Notes under the pieces: generated by a model
Database searches by the model: none
The model's input: the letters and a program-made list of their open reading frames with translations, nothing else
Told to the model about the DNA's origin: nothing
Translations under genes and position numbers: made by a program
In this document: positions 9,084 to 18,896 of the stretch, piece after piece
Position numbering within the stretch: the stretch's first letter is position 1
Layout: every line of letters begins with the position of its first letter
NCBI GenBank assembly: GCA_016188265.1
Contig: JACPID010000003.1
Coordinates: 1-64,000 of the forward strand
Length of the DNA: 64,000 bases
Direction: 5' to 3'
Source: Candidatus Woesearchaeota archaeon
GTDB lineage: Archaea; Nanobdellota; Nanobdellia; Woesearchaeales; ARS49

Positions 9084-9387
9084 GTTATATTCTGCAAAAA
9101 ATATTTTGTAGTTAATAAATATTTATATACTTGTTTTATTATGAAGAAGATATAAAATTAATTTTAACTCGAGTTTTGGCGAACTCGGTTAAAAAGTTTT
9201 TGGCAATTATGTTTTGGCGAACTTCTTAATGTTACTTAGTTAACATAATCTTCAATTGTATTCAAGCTTTATTGGCGATAAAGCAATGAAACACTGAATT
9301 CTAAATAAATAATAGTATAACTTCCATATAAATTTTTCCATACTGGAAAAGTTGTTTTGGAATATACAGAATAAGGGGGAAATAAAA

Positions 9388-10458
9388 ATGGACCTATTGG
9401 TAGAAAAAGCAAAAGAACAACAATTCTCTACAGAAGACTTAAGTGTAGGGAATGCAAAAATTCGTGTAATCGGCACAGGGGGCGCTGGAAGCAACATGGT
9501 GAATTGGCTCTACAAAAAAGGGCTAAGAGGAGCTGAAATTCTTGCATGCAACACAGACGCTCAACACTTGAAAATTACAGAAGCAGATAAAAAACTACTT
9601 ATTGGACGCGGAGTAACAAGAGGGCTTGGATGCGGAGGATTTCCACAAAAAGGTTCTGAAGCTGCAAATGAAAGTTTAGGAGAACTAAAAACACTACTTA
9701 AAGACTCTGATCTAGTTTTTGTATGTGCTGGAATGGGAGGCGGAACAGGAACAGGAAGCGCTCCAGTCATTGCACAAGCAGCAAGAGAAACAAATGCAAT
9801 TGTTATTGGAGTTGTAACAATGCCTTTTGATATTGAAAGAGCACGCGTTGATAAAGCAGAATTTGGATTACAGCAATTAAGAAAAAACTCAGACACAACA
9901 ATAGTAATTGACAATAACAGGCTTGTACAAATTGCAGGAAACTTACCTGTAGGCCAAGCATTTGCAGTAGCAAATGAATTAGTTGCATCAATGATCAAAG
10001 GAATAGTTGAAACAATCGCCCTTCCAAGCTTAGTAAATCTTGACTATGCAGATGTTCGCGCAATAATGAAAAATGGCGGCGTTGCAGCAATAGGAGTAGG
10101 AAGTTCAGACACCAATAATAGAGTTGAAGAAGCAGTCAAAGGTGCACTGAAAAATCCACTTCTTGATGTAGACTATACTGGTGCAACAGGAGCTTTGATT
10201 CATGTATGGGGAGGACCTGACATGACTCTTGAAGAAATAAGCCGTGTTGGCGAACTTGTAACAGAAAATCTAGACCCAGACGCAAACGTTATCTGGGGAG
10301 CAAGAGTAACTGATGACATGAAGGGAAAAATGATGGTGATGACAATAGTAACAGGAGTATCATCTCCGTGGTTACTTGGAAATCCGAACAGTAAAAGCCA
10401 ATTCAAAGAACAAGAAAAAGTATATAATGAAGAGCTCGGAATTGAGCTTCTAAATTAA
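9388..10458 (+). CDS. ftsZ: Cell division protein FtsZ
   Basis: Tubulin signature GMGGGTGTGSAPVIAQAA; ATG at 9388 follows an aaggggg RBS-like sequence (ORF track starts at 9352). Confidence 0.97.
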   Translation: MDLLVEKAKEQQFSTEDLSVGNAKIRVIGTGGAGSNMVNWLYKKGLRGAEILACNTDAQHLKITEADKKLLIGRGVTRGLGCGGFPQKGSEAANESLGELKTLLKDSDLVFVCAGMGGGTGTGSAPVIAQAARETNAIVIGVVTMPFDIERARVDKAEFGLQQLRKNSDTTIVIDNNRLVQIAGNLPVGQAFAVANELVASMIKGIVETIALPSLVNLDYADVRAIMKNGGVAAIGVGSSDTNNRVEEAVKGALKNPLLDVDYTGATGALIHVWGGPDMTLEEISRVGELVTENLDPDANVIWGARVTDDMKGKMMVMTIVTGVSSPWLLGNPNSKSQFKEQEKVYNEELGIELLN

Positions 10459-10478
10459 TTACACTCACCCCCTTGGTC

Positions 10479-10531
10479 TTTGGTGTGGTGTATTCTTTGC
10501 CTTCAATCCACCCCAAACCTAAGAAGGCAAA
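10479..10531 (+). ncRNA. Predicted H-type pseudoknot in the ftsZ 3' UTR
   Basis: 10479-10488 tttggtgtgg pairs 10508-10517 ccaccccaaa (1 mismatch); 10496-10504 tttgccttc pairs 10523-10531 gaaggcaaa; the pairings interleave. Confidence 0.4.
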
Positions 10532-10540
10532 CCCTGCTAG

Positions 10541-10569
10541 CCCCTCAGTCAACTGAGGGGTTTTTTTTT
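10541..10569 (+). terminator. Hairpin plus T9 terminator after ftsZ
   Basis: cccctcag tcaa ctgagggg followed by ttttttttt. Confidence 0.85.
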
Positions 10570-10579
10570 ATTACAAAAA

Positions 10580-11023
10580 ATGATATTAGAACAATCTGAA
10601 GTTTTTTTAAGGCTGATAGTAAGTTTAATGCTGTCACTTTTAATAGGCCTGGAAAGAGAAGTCAGAGCACAATCTGCAGGATTGAGAACTCATGTTCTTG
10701 TTTGTTTAGGATCAACATTGTTTACTCTAACAAGTGTTTTGCTTTTTGATCCTAATGTAACAGGAGCTGATTACACTAGAATAGCTGCACAGGTAGTTGT
10801 AGGCATTGGATTTATTGGAGGAGGTGTAATCTTCAAGTCTAATGGACAAGTTAAAGGTTTGACTACTGCTTCAACATTATGGGTAAGCGCAGCATTAGGC
10901 TTAGCTGTAGGATTTGGATTTTTTGCAATGGCAGTGTTTTCAACAGTGCTTATTCTTATAGTTATTTTATTAGGCAGGTGGTTTGAAGCAAAGCTTTTAG
11001 GCACTAAATTAAAAAAGAAGTAA
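10580..11023 (+). CDS. MgtC/SapB family membrane protein
   Basis: LLIGLEREVRAQSAGLRTHVLVCLGSTLFTL...GGVIFKSNGQVKGLTTASTLW. Confidence 0.92.
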   Translation: MILEQSEVFLRLIVSLMLSLLIGLEREVRAQSAGLRTHVLVCLGSTLFTLTSVLLFDPNVTGADYTRIAAQVVVGIGFIGGGVIFKSNGQVKGLTTASTLWVSAALGLAVGFGFFAMAVFSTVLILIVILLGRWFEAKLLGTKLKKK

Positions 11024-11918
11024 TTCTATTTTCAGGGAATTTATATGTTGCAATATGATGTGCAAGTATTGCTAAAGTGATCTTGCCAATACCGTTTTTT
11101 GGCAATGCGGCTATTTGTACTTTATTATAAACTTCAGGATGAATATCACCATAAACTTTGCCGTCTATAAATTTAGTTCCAACATCAATAACAAAGGCTT
11201 TTTCTGAAACAATATCAGGAGTAAGAATATAACCCTTTTCAAAAGTGTATGCTCCAGCACAACTAATAATAATTTCTGCTTGCCGGCAAGCTTGTTCTTT
11301 TTCTTCAAAAGAAGTTTTTGAATTAATCCAGTCAAGAGACGCTCCTTTTCTTATCAAGTATTGACCCAGAGGCAAGCCTACACTGCCTCTGCCAATTAAA
11401 ACAAGTTTTAATCCTTCAATAGATTCATAAAAAAAATGAAGTAAAAGCATAACTGATTCTACAGTTGGATGAGTATATTTACAATCTCCATTAATAATTG
11501 AAGCTTGATTATAGTAAGTTATTCCTTCAACATCTTTATCAGGAGAAATTGTTTTTTTAATTTCAGGCCATGGAAAATCAGCTTTTGTTGGCTGCTCTAT
11601 TAAAATTCCTGAAACCTCATTACTTTCATCCCAGTGTTTTACAAAGCTCTCTAAACTTTTATTTGGAAAATTACATGAATACCACAATTCCTTTGCATTA
11701 ACTTGTCTGATTGTTTTTTCTCTTGAATTTCTATATGATTTAATATTAGAATTATTTACTATAACCATAACTCTGGAATACTCTGGATTTAGAGATCTGG
11801 CATGGTCTAAAATCACTCTTGCAAAAGCAGTGCCATTAATTGCATTAGGAAAAATTAATTTATTGTATTTTATTGGAAAAATTGGAAATTTTACGTTTAC
11901 AATAATTTCTTCAAGCAT
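11004..11918 (-). CDS. folD: Methylenetetrahydrofolate dehydrogenase/cyclohydrolase
   Basis: GILIEQPTKADFPWPEIKKTISPDKDVEGI and VLIGRGSVGLPLGQYLIRKGA. Confidence 0.85.
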   Translation of the reverse strand: MLEEIIVNVKFPIFPIKYNKLIFPNAINGTAFARVILDHARSLNPEYSRVMVIVNNSNIKSYRNSREKTIRQVNAKELWYSCNFPNKSLESFVKHWDESNEVSGILIEQPTKADFPWPEIKKTISPDKDVEGITYYNQASIINGDCKYTHPTVESVMLLLHFFYESIEGLKLVLIGRGSVGLPLGQYLIRKGASLDWINSKTSFEEKEQACRQAEIIISCAGAYTFEKGYILTPDIVSEKAFVIDVGTKFIDGKVYGDIHPEVYNKVQIAALPKNGIGKITLAILAHHIATYKFPENRITSFLI

Positions 11919-11960
11919 TTATAGTTAATTTCTTGCTAACTTAAAAAAGTTTGTCAATAA

Positions 11961-12038
11961 CGAAAACTTGCGGCAAGTTTTCGGGATCCAAAATCTCGCA
12001 CTAAAGTGCAGGATTTTAGACAATGCGAGATTTTGGAT
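11961..12038. repeat. Two adjacent hairpins between divergent folD and dphB
   Basis: cgaaaacttg/caagttttcg (11961-11983); atccaaaatctcgca/tgcgagattttggat (11986-12000/12024-12038). Confidence 0.85.
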
Positions 12039-12082
12039 AATCAAATTTAACACTTATAAATCTTTTTCACATAATAACTATT

Positions 12083-12862
12083 ATGCTGACACTCATTGGA
12101 CTGGGATTACATGATGAAAATGATATTACTTTACGCGGACTTGAAATAATTTGTAAAGCAGATATTATTTATTTAGAAAAATATACTTCAAAATTTGAAG
12201 CTACCCAAAAAAAACTCGAAGATCTTTATAAGAAACAGATTCAGCTTGTAAAAAGAGAATTTGTTGAACAAGAAGATACTATCTTATCAGAGGCTAAAAC
12301 AAAAAATGTTGTTTTATTAATTATTGGAGATCCGTTGAGCGCAACAACTCATTTTGAACTTTATTTACGCGCTAAAAAAGAAAAAATTCCTGTCAAAATC
12401 GTGCATAATGCATCTATATTAACTGCAATAGCAATTACAGGGCTTCAATTATACAAATTTGGCAAAATAGCAAGTATTCCTTTTGCTGATGAAAAATACA
12501 GTCCAGAAACTTATTATGATCTTTTAAAAGATAATAAAAGCATTGGCGCTCATACGCTATTTTTACTTGACGTGAAAAATGAAGAAGCTGAATATATGAG
12601 TGCAAAAGATGCAATAAAACAATTACTTTCAATTGAAGAAAAAAGAAAAAAAGGACTTTTTAAAGAAGATACATTATGTATTGTTCTTGAACGCGCAGGA
12701 AGCAATGATTGCACAGTTATATCTGCAACTGCAAAAGATTTTCTTAATCATGAATTTGGAGCGCAACCGCATGTTTTAATTGTTCCTGGAGAACTGCATT
12801 TCTTGGAAGAAGAAGCAATTACTTTATACAAGCTCCAAGAGAACAGCTATTTTCACAAATAA
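12083..12862 (+). CDS. dphB: Diphthine synthase
   Basis: MLTLIGLGLHDENDITLRGLEIICKADIIYLEKYTS; IGDPLSATTH; 259 aa. Confidence 0.93.
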   Translation: MLTLIGLGLHDENDITLRGLEIICKADIIYLEKYTSKFEATQKKLEDLYKKQIQLVKREFVEQEDTILSEAKTKNVVLLIIGDPLSATTHFELYLRAKKEKIPVKIVHNASILTAIAITGLQLYKFGKIASIPFADEKYSPETYYDLLKDNKSIGAHTLFLLDVKNEEAEYMSAKDAIKQLLSIEEKRKKGLFKEDTLCIVLERAGSNDCTVISATAKDFLNHEFGAQPHVLIVPGELHFLEEEAITLYKLQENSYFHK

Positions 12863-13133
12863 CTTGTGTATGTTTTAAATATCCTTTTTCACAATAGTAT
12901 TCTGTTAAAAACAAACCTTCACATAAATCAACAACTGACTGTTCATCAGCCCCTTGTTTATAAGTTACAACACCTCTAACACCTGGATTAAACCCTTCAT
13001 CAGAATCATGACATTCAACAACTAAACCTGAAGGTTCTTCTTGTACAACCGATCCTGTAATAGTATTGCCAGAAGTACTAACACAGCCAGAAAGTAAAAT
13101 TAAAACTAATAACATTACACTCTTTTTCATCAA
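12819..13133 (-). CDS. Small Cys-rich lipoprotein-like exported protein
   Basis: N-terminal signal with LSGC lipobox; convergent overlap with dphB. Confidence 0.65.
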   Translation of the reverse strand: MMKKSVMLLVLILLSGCVSTSGNTITGSVVQEEPSGLVVECHDSDEGFNPGVRGVVTYKQGADEQSVVDLCEGLFLTEYYCEKGYLKHTQVICENSCSLGACIK

Positions 13134-13238
13134 ACAATATTAAAGAGAATAAGTATTTATAGATTTCTATTTTATTCCCAAAATAGTCTCATTCCTAGGG
13201 TTTTATAGACGATACATAAACCTAGGACTGTCTCAGTC

Positions 13239-13433
13239 TCAGCTTTCTATGCCTAAGATTTCTCGTTTAAGTGTTTGAAATACTTCACGAATGTCTTTGT
13301 AATCAAAGCGTCTTTTGCATCGTGGACATGATTTTGGACTTTCCACTCTTGGAAACCAGCCATATGTACAATACTCACATGAATGCTGTGATATTTTTGA
13401 GTTTTGACTGTCTTCTTTTATTTCTACTTTCAT
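13239..13433 (-). CDS. Small zinc-ribbon protein
   Basis: CEYCTYGWFPRVESPKSCPRCKRRF. Confidence 0.75.
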   Translation of the reverse strand: MKVEIKEDSQNSKISQHSCEYCTYGWFPRVESPKSCPRCKRRFDYKDIREVFQTLKREILGIES

Positions 13434-13660
13434 ATCATTAACCCTCCAAATATTACTTTATTATGATAATATAATCAAAAGAGTTTATAAATCTTTTGAT
13501 TTTGTAACTATTGTCAAGTAGTTATTTTCTATTATTTATTTCATTTTTGCTGTGTTGCATAATTATTTTTTGAGTTTATAAGTTATGACTAAAAAAGTAT
13601 ACTGACTTTGATTTTTAGCGTCGAAGAACTTTGTAAATTTGTTCAGACGAAGTGTAGTAC

Positions 13661-13876
13661 CTAACTCATAGAATTATGTGTATTTTTTGATGCCAAAATA
13701 TCTATTAATGCCCTCTGATGTTCATTTGGTCGCGTAATTTTAATGTGTATCTTATCTGATTTCGGCATCTTAAACAAAGCCAATTTTATTTTTTGGATCT
13801 GGGAGATAACCTCTTCTTGGCTTAAATTAATTTTCTTTGCTTGTTTCACAAGCAATCTTAGAAATAGTAGAGCCAT
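13661..13876 (-). CDS. Small hypothetical protein
   Basis: 71-aa ORF, no recognised domain. Confidence 0.4.
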   Translation of the reverse strand: MALLFLRLLVKQAKKINLSQEEVISQIQKIKLALFKMPKSDKIHIKITRPNEHQRALIDILASKNTHNSMS

Positions 13877-13912
13877 AACACAAGTTATCAGTGAATAAAA
13901 TGTTTTTTCTGA

Positions 13913-14131
13913 CTATTTATGAAGGCATGAACTTAAAAAACTAAGAAATTGTGACGGATAATAAGCAGGGTTGAACGTAGGCCTGCCATTTTCAATTCGT
14001 TCTCGCTCAGCTGATAAATCATACGCTCTCCCGATTTCTGGTGATATGGCACGCAATCTTCTCAGATAAGCGCGGTGAGCAGCATCAACATCTTCTCTTG
14101 GCAGAGCCATTGGTCTTTTAGGCCCCCCCAT
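13913..14131 (-). CDS. Small orphan ORF
   Basis: 72 aa; higher-GC codons than neighbours. Confidence 0.45.
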   Translation of the reverse strand: MGGPKRPMALPREDVDAAHRAYLRRLRAISPEIGRAYDLSAERERIENGRPTFNPAYYPSQFLSFLSSCLHK

Positions 14132-14321
14132 ACGACTGACCTACTGGTACAACAACATAATCGCGACCTGTTTGTTCTCTTAATTCTTGAAGTTGACGTT
14201 CAAGTACTGATATGCTATCTAACTTAAAAGGAGTAAATAAACTGCTATCTAATTCTATTCCCTGTTCAATTATCCGGGCGTGTTGTGCCCTACACATTTC
14301 TGGTGCGGTTTTTGTCATCAT
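14118..14321 (-). CDS. Small orphan ORF
   Basis: 67 aa; overlaps the next ORF by 14 nt. Confidence 0.45.
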   Translation of the reverse strand: MMTKTAPEMCRAQHARIIEQGIELDSSLFTPFKLDSISVLERQLQELREQTGRDYVVVPVGQSYGGA

Positions 14322-14355
14322 GTCTTTATACGTGTTCTAACTATTTAAATGTTAT

Positions 14356-14660
14356 CTAGCGTAATCTTTCCCAGTCAATCTTATTGATCCAATCCGCCAA
14401 TACATTATTGACAGCAGTATATTCCACTGTATTCGGCACCCTTGCATTATCTAAGTATGCTCGGAATGTAGGATATTTGAGACCAGTCTCTGGATCTACG
14501 ATATCTCCATCCCATTTTCTATCAATAAGTAAATTTACATCTGCACCAAAGCCTTTGAGAGAAACTCTCTTCACTCGTTGATATCCGGGCAAACGTACTT
14601 GTTCATCGCTGTCTACACTAACAAAAGGAACTTCCCACGCATCGATTATTCTGTGTTTTC
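14356..14660 (-). pseudogene. Possible 5'-truncated orphan coding sequence
   Basis: Frame stays open and protein-like upstream of the called TTG start (HRIIDAWEVPFVSVDSDEQVRLPGYQRV...) but has no ATG before an in-frame stop. Confidence 0.35.
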
Positions 14661-14815
14661 TATTATTTTTTGTTTACTGAAAAAATAAAAGAAATTCAGA
14701 AATTAAAGAAAATAACAAAATAAAATCAAGAAATACAAAATATTTTCTAAGTTGTAGCGCAGGTTTACAAAAAAATAATACTAACTATTTTGAAAAACAT
14801 AATTAAGCTTTCTAA

Positions 14816-15997
14816 ATGTTCTGGACAAGCTTAGGAGCATTAAGTGCAGGAATCTTAACAGGAATAATTGCTGGATTAATACCTGGATTGCATACTAACA
14901 TTCTTGTTCCTATTTTTATAGGATTATTTTATTCTGCACAAAATGAATTATTATTTTTATTTTTCCTATCATTAGGCATTGCTCAAACAATAACAGATGC
15001 AATACCATCAGTATTTTTAGGAGCGCCAGATCCTGATCTAGTTATAGGAGTATTACCAAGCCACGAACTTTACCTAAGGGGCATGGGTTATGAAGCTATA
15101 AGATTACTTACAATAGGATCTTTTTTTGCGCTTTTATTAAGCATTATATTATCGCCTTTGCTTTTTTTTATTTTAGAAAGTTTATTCACACTTGTTAAGC
15201 CAGTTCTTGTATGGATTCTGATTTTACTTGTATTTTTTATTTTATTTAAAGAATACTCTATCTGGAAATTAATTATTTTTGCCCTGACTGGAATTTTAGG
15301 AGTTATTGTTTTAAATTCAAATATTGAACAGCCATTAATTCCATTGCTTAGCGGATTATTTGGAGCCAGCGGATTAATAATATCATTAAAGCAAAAACAA
15401 ACAAGCGCTTCTCAATTTATAACACAATTTTTTAAGTTTAATAAAAAAGAGTATTTCCTAAGTATAGCTGGAAGTGTTTGCTCAGCATCTGTTATGAATT
15501 TATTTCCAGGACTTGGACCAAGCCAAGCAACTTCACTTATGCAGCCTTTATTTGCAAAAAAACACCCTTACATAACTCTATTATTTGTAGGCGGGGTAAA
15601 TACTGCAGACTTTGTAATATCCCTTGTAATGTTTTACATATTGGGAAAAACAAGAAATGGAACATTAGCATTACTAAAAACAATACATCCTGTTATTTCA
15701 ATTAAAGAATATATTTTTGCATGTTTGGTGTTATTAATCAGCGGAAGCATTACTGTGATGATAACATTAGCAATTGCAAGAATATGGATAAAAACATACA
15801 AAAAGATCCCTCAAAAAACTATAACAATAACAGTTCTGCTGTTTACAATATTATTAACACTATTTTTCTCAGGCTATCAAGGGCTTATTGTATTAATAAT
15901 TGCTACATTAATAGGAATTATTGCTCCACTTACAAATACTCCTAGAAGCATTTCAATGGGAGTGTTATTAGTACCTACAATAATGCATTATTTGTGA
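14816..15997 (+). CDS. TctA-like (DUF112-like) membrane permease
   Basis: GIIAGLIPGLHTNILVPI...GAPDPDLVIGVLPSHELYLRGMGYEAI; multi-TM, 393 aa. Confidence 0.7.
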   Translation: MFWTSLGALSAGILTGIIAGLIPGLHTNILVPIFIGLFYSAQNELLFLFFLSLGIAQTITDAIPSVFLGAPDPDLVIGVLPSHELYLRGMGYEAIRLLTIGSFFALLLSIILSPLLFFILESLFTLVKPVLVWILILLVFFILFKEYSIWKLIIFALTGILGVIVLNSNIEQPLIPLLSGLFGASGLIISLKQKQTSASQFITQFFKFNKKEYFLSIAGSVCSASVMNLFPGLGPSQATSLMQPLFAKKHPYITLLFVGGVNTADFVISLVMFYILGKTRNGTLALLKTIHPVISIKEYIFACLVLLISGSITVMITLAIARIWIKTYKKIPQKTITITVLLFTILLTLFFSGYQGLIVLIIATLIGIIAPLTNTPRSISMGVLLVPTIMHYL

Positions 15998-16033
15998 GAA
16001 AGTTTTAAAAAGCCCCCATTATTCTCTAAAAAC

Positions 16034-16294
16034 ATGGCAGTTATTAGTCATTTCAGGGGCAGTTTCCGCAGAAAAAAAGGAAACCATATGGTAATTCATG
16101 TTGAAAGTATTAGTTCTCGTGAAAAAGCTTCAGTTTTAGTTGGAAAAACAGTTGTGTGGACAACACCTGGAAAAAACAAAAAACAGATAAAAGGAAAAAT
16201 AGCATCTGCTCATGGCAATAAAGGAGCTGTTCGCGTTATATTTGAAAAAGGAATGCCAGGACAATCTTTAGGAACTGAAGTTAAAATAGAATAA
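16034..16294 (+). CDS. rpl35ae: 50S ribosomal protein L35Ae (eL33)
   Basis: FRGSFRRKKGNHMVIHV...GKTVVWTTPGKNKKQIKGKIASAHGNKGAVRVIFEKGMPGQSLGTEVKI. Confidence 0.93.
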   Translation: MAVISHFRGSFRRKKGNHMVIHVESISSREKASVLVGKTVVWTTPGKNKKQIKGKIASAHGNKGAVRVIFEKGMPGQSLGTEVKIE

Positions 16295-16296
16295 AA

Positions 16297-16740
16297 TTAT
16301 CTTCTCATCCATTCAGGAGCTAAATTCTTAATCACATTATCCCAAAGTAATGGGGCTGTAACAATTAAACCACTTATAAAAAAACTGTGAAACCATGTTT
16401 CTTTTAAACCAACAGCGCCGCCACCACCTCTAATTGCAGCGCTTACACCATGGATTTTTATCAGTGCAATAAAACCTATAGCTGCGCGAAGAACCCATTC
16501 ATTATTAATATAAGCAATTTTTTCAAGATCAGGAATAACAGAATAAAGCCAGCCTGTATTCATTGTACAAAATACTGCAATAATGGCAAATACAATTGCG
16601 TGAATCATGTGGCCAAAACGATGAGTTGGAACAGAAACATCACGATGAAGAAGAATAGCTTCATAAATACCAATTGCTAAACCCATAACCAGTGAAGGCA
16701 TAATCAATAATGGTTGAACTTCAACAGCCAATAATATCAC
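16297..16740 (-). CDS. Integral membrane protein, uncharacterised
   Basis: 147-aa multi-TM ORF. Confidence 0.75.
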   Translation of the reverse strand: MILLAVEVQPLLIMPSLVMGLAIGIYEAILLHRDVSVPTHRFGHMIHAIVFAIIAVFCTMNTGWLYSVIPDLEKIAYINNEWVLRAAIGFIALIKIHGVSAAIRGGGGAVGLKETWFHSFFISGLIVTAPLLWDNVIKNLAPEWMRR

Positions 16741-16841
16741 CTCTTAATATTGGTTATAAATAAAAGAAGTATATAAATTTAGCTAGAAATATTTAAATAA
16801 ACTAACATAACAATTAATTCTGAAAAAAAGGCATTATAAAA

Positions 16842-18863
16842 ATGGTAAATCTAGAATATTTTAATTTAATTCAAATTTATGAACAAATTTCATGGTTATG
16901 GGATGTTTTTATTCTGGGATTTTTATTAAGCGAGCTTTTTAGTGTGAGCAATGAAAAAATACACTTATCACGAAATAATAGAATGCCCTATATTCTTGGT
17001 TTTTTTATATCAACAGGAACAGTATACTGGCTGCAAAAACAAGGATTAACATTATTTTCATTAATTCCACAAATATTAATCCCACTCATACTCTTAGGCG
17101 GTGTTTTACTTTGGCATAGTCTTCATTCACGCTTTGGGCAAAAAAACAAGTACATACCTATAATTCTTGCAGTTTTCACAACAATTTTTCTTTTAGGGCT
17201 TCTTGCCCCATTACTAGATTTTTTTCCAATATTAGAACCATTAATTTCATTAATATTTTTTATAGCTCATATTGCTTTGTTAGTGCTTGTTTTCTGGGCT
17301 GTTGGATCTTTAGTTCATGCTTTATGGACTGGAGGCAGATCAAAACATGTACAACAGCATTATGAAAACGATTTATCAACTCTTGAAAAAAGGCTTTCAG
17401 AAGGATTTGAACAAACAAAAGAGTATATTTCTCAACAATTAGAACCAATCAAACTAGCAATTAAAGATTTGCATAATATTGTTAACAGCATACTTGATTT
17501 TGTAAAAGGAATTGTTGATCAATTAAAAAATGTAGAAGAACACCAAAACAATATTTTAGAACACCTGCAGACTGTTGCTAAAGATGTTAATAAAACTGGA
17601 GAATTATCACTAAGTCTTGCATCAGATGTTGGTGCAATGAGAACAAATTATGATGAACTAAGTTCATGGCTGAAAGATCATACAGGTTTAGTGATTGAAA
17701 AACTCGATAGTTTTCAAGAAAACATCCAGGAAATTAATACAAGATCAAAACAACTTCATGAAGAACAAATAGAATTATTATCTGAATTCAAGGGTTTAGA
17801 TAAAAAATTAGCAAAAAAAGAAGAACAATTAACTGATTTTATTCAAAATGCATCAACAAAAGCACATCTAGATACATTAAAAGAAGATATTAAATCACAT
17901 TTTGAAACATTAAATGCAAATATTGATGCATTAAAAACAGCAGAAAAAGAAACACAAACAAAAATCGAAGTATTGCAAAAAAGAAATATCAGCGTACGCA
18001 AAGATATGATTAAACGTGTTGTTGAAGAAACAATGCAAAAAATGAAAACAGCAAGCGAATCATTAGAACATGTTCAAAGAAGCGGAGGACAGGAAAAAGA
18101 ACAGGCATTGATTGTTATTAGACAAGCACAAGGCAGTATTTTAAATCTTCAGCAAGGAATTACTAGTTTAGGAAGTACACTTCAAGAAGTTGGAACTGAT
18201 CTTCAAACAACATACAGAACTAATGAAGATGTCAACCATGGTTTAAATAGCATGGCAAAAATAATGGAAGAAATTAAGATTTTGTTAGAAAAAATCAATA
18301 AAAAAACAGATCAGTACTACCAAGATTATAAAAAAGCAGATGAAATAGAAAAAGCAACAAGTGCAGAAGCAAGCAAAGCAGTTAAAAATGTTTTGCAGGA
18401 TCTTAAGATTGAAAAAGAGCTTTTAACATCAGTTACTCCAGCGCACAAAATAATTGCAAGTTTATACAATAATTTAAACAAAAGCAAAAATCAAAAAGAA
18501 GAAACATTAAAAGCAATTGATGACTTAAAATCATTAGTAAAACACATACAACCTGAAAGAACTTTAACACTTCCTGTAATTAAAAATCCAAATGATAAAA
18601 AAATATTATCTAAAAATAAAAAAGCAGATTTAGTGATTAATAGTATTGAAGCATACAAAGCAGAAAAAACAGAATATTTTAAACAATTAACAAATAAAAT
18701 AAATGAGGTTATTGCAGGATTAGAAGCTTTCTTAAAGCAAAGCCCTGTAAAGTGGAAGCAAGAAGTAATGCCTTACATTAGCCCATACATGCAAACATTT
18801 TATCAAATTAATAAATTTCAAGAAAATGTCCAAGATTTAATCAATATGCTTAGAGCCCTCTAA
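16842..18863 (+). CDS. Membrane-anchored long coiled-coil protein
   Basis: N-terminal ~5 TM segments then ~500-aa coiled coil. Confidence 0.85.
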   Translation: MVNLEYFNLIQIYEQISWLWDVFILGFLLSELFSVSNEKIHLSRNNRMPYILGFFISTGTVYWLQKQGLTLFSLIPQILIPLILLGGVLLWHSLHSRFGQKNKYIPIILAVFTTIFLLGLLAPLLDFFPILEPLISLIFFIAHIALLVLVFWAVGSLVHALWTGGRSKHVQQHYENDLSTLEKRLSEGFEQTKEYISQQLEPIKLAIKDLHNIVNSILDFVKGIVDQLKNVEEHQNNILEHLQTVAKDVNKTGELSLSLASDVGAMRTNYDELSSWLKDHTGLVIEKLDSFQENIQEINTRSKQLHEEQIELLSEFKGLDKKLAKKEEQLTDFIQNASTKAHLDTLKEDIKSHFETLNANIDALKTAEKETQTKIEVLQKRNISVRKDMIKRVVEETMQKMKTASESLEHVQRSGGQEKEQALIVIRQAQGSILNLQQGITSLGSTLQEVGTDLQTTYRTNEDVNHGLNSMAKIMEEIKILLEKINKKTDQYYQDYKKADEIEKATSAEASKAVKNVLQDLKIEKELLTSVTPAHKIIASLYNNLNKSKNQKEETLKAIDDLKSLVKHIQPERTLTLPVIKNPNDKKILSKNKKADLVINSIEAYKAEKTEYFKQLTNKINEVIAGLEAFLKQSPVKWKQEVMPYISPYMQTFYQINKFQENVQDLINMLRAL

Positions 18864-18896
18864 AACTTTTTAAACTAATTCTATTTAAGCTATAGC

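Noticed and set aside
9252-9497. 81-aa - strand ORF over the ftsZ leader/start
   Set aside because: Overlaps ftsZ coding start antisense; no support.
11961-12038. Kissing-loop member of the double-hairpin class
   Set aside because: First hairpin has a ~3-nt loop, so no loop-loop interaction is possible.
14384-14581. 65-aa + strand ORF
   Set aside because: Lies antisense to a more protein-like - strand frame.
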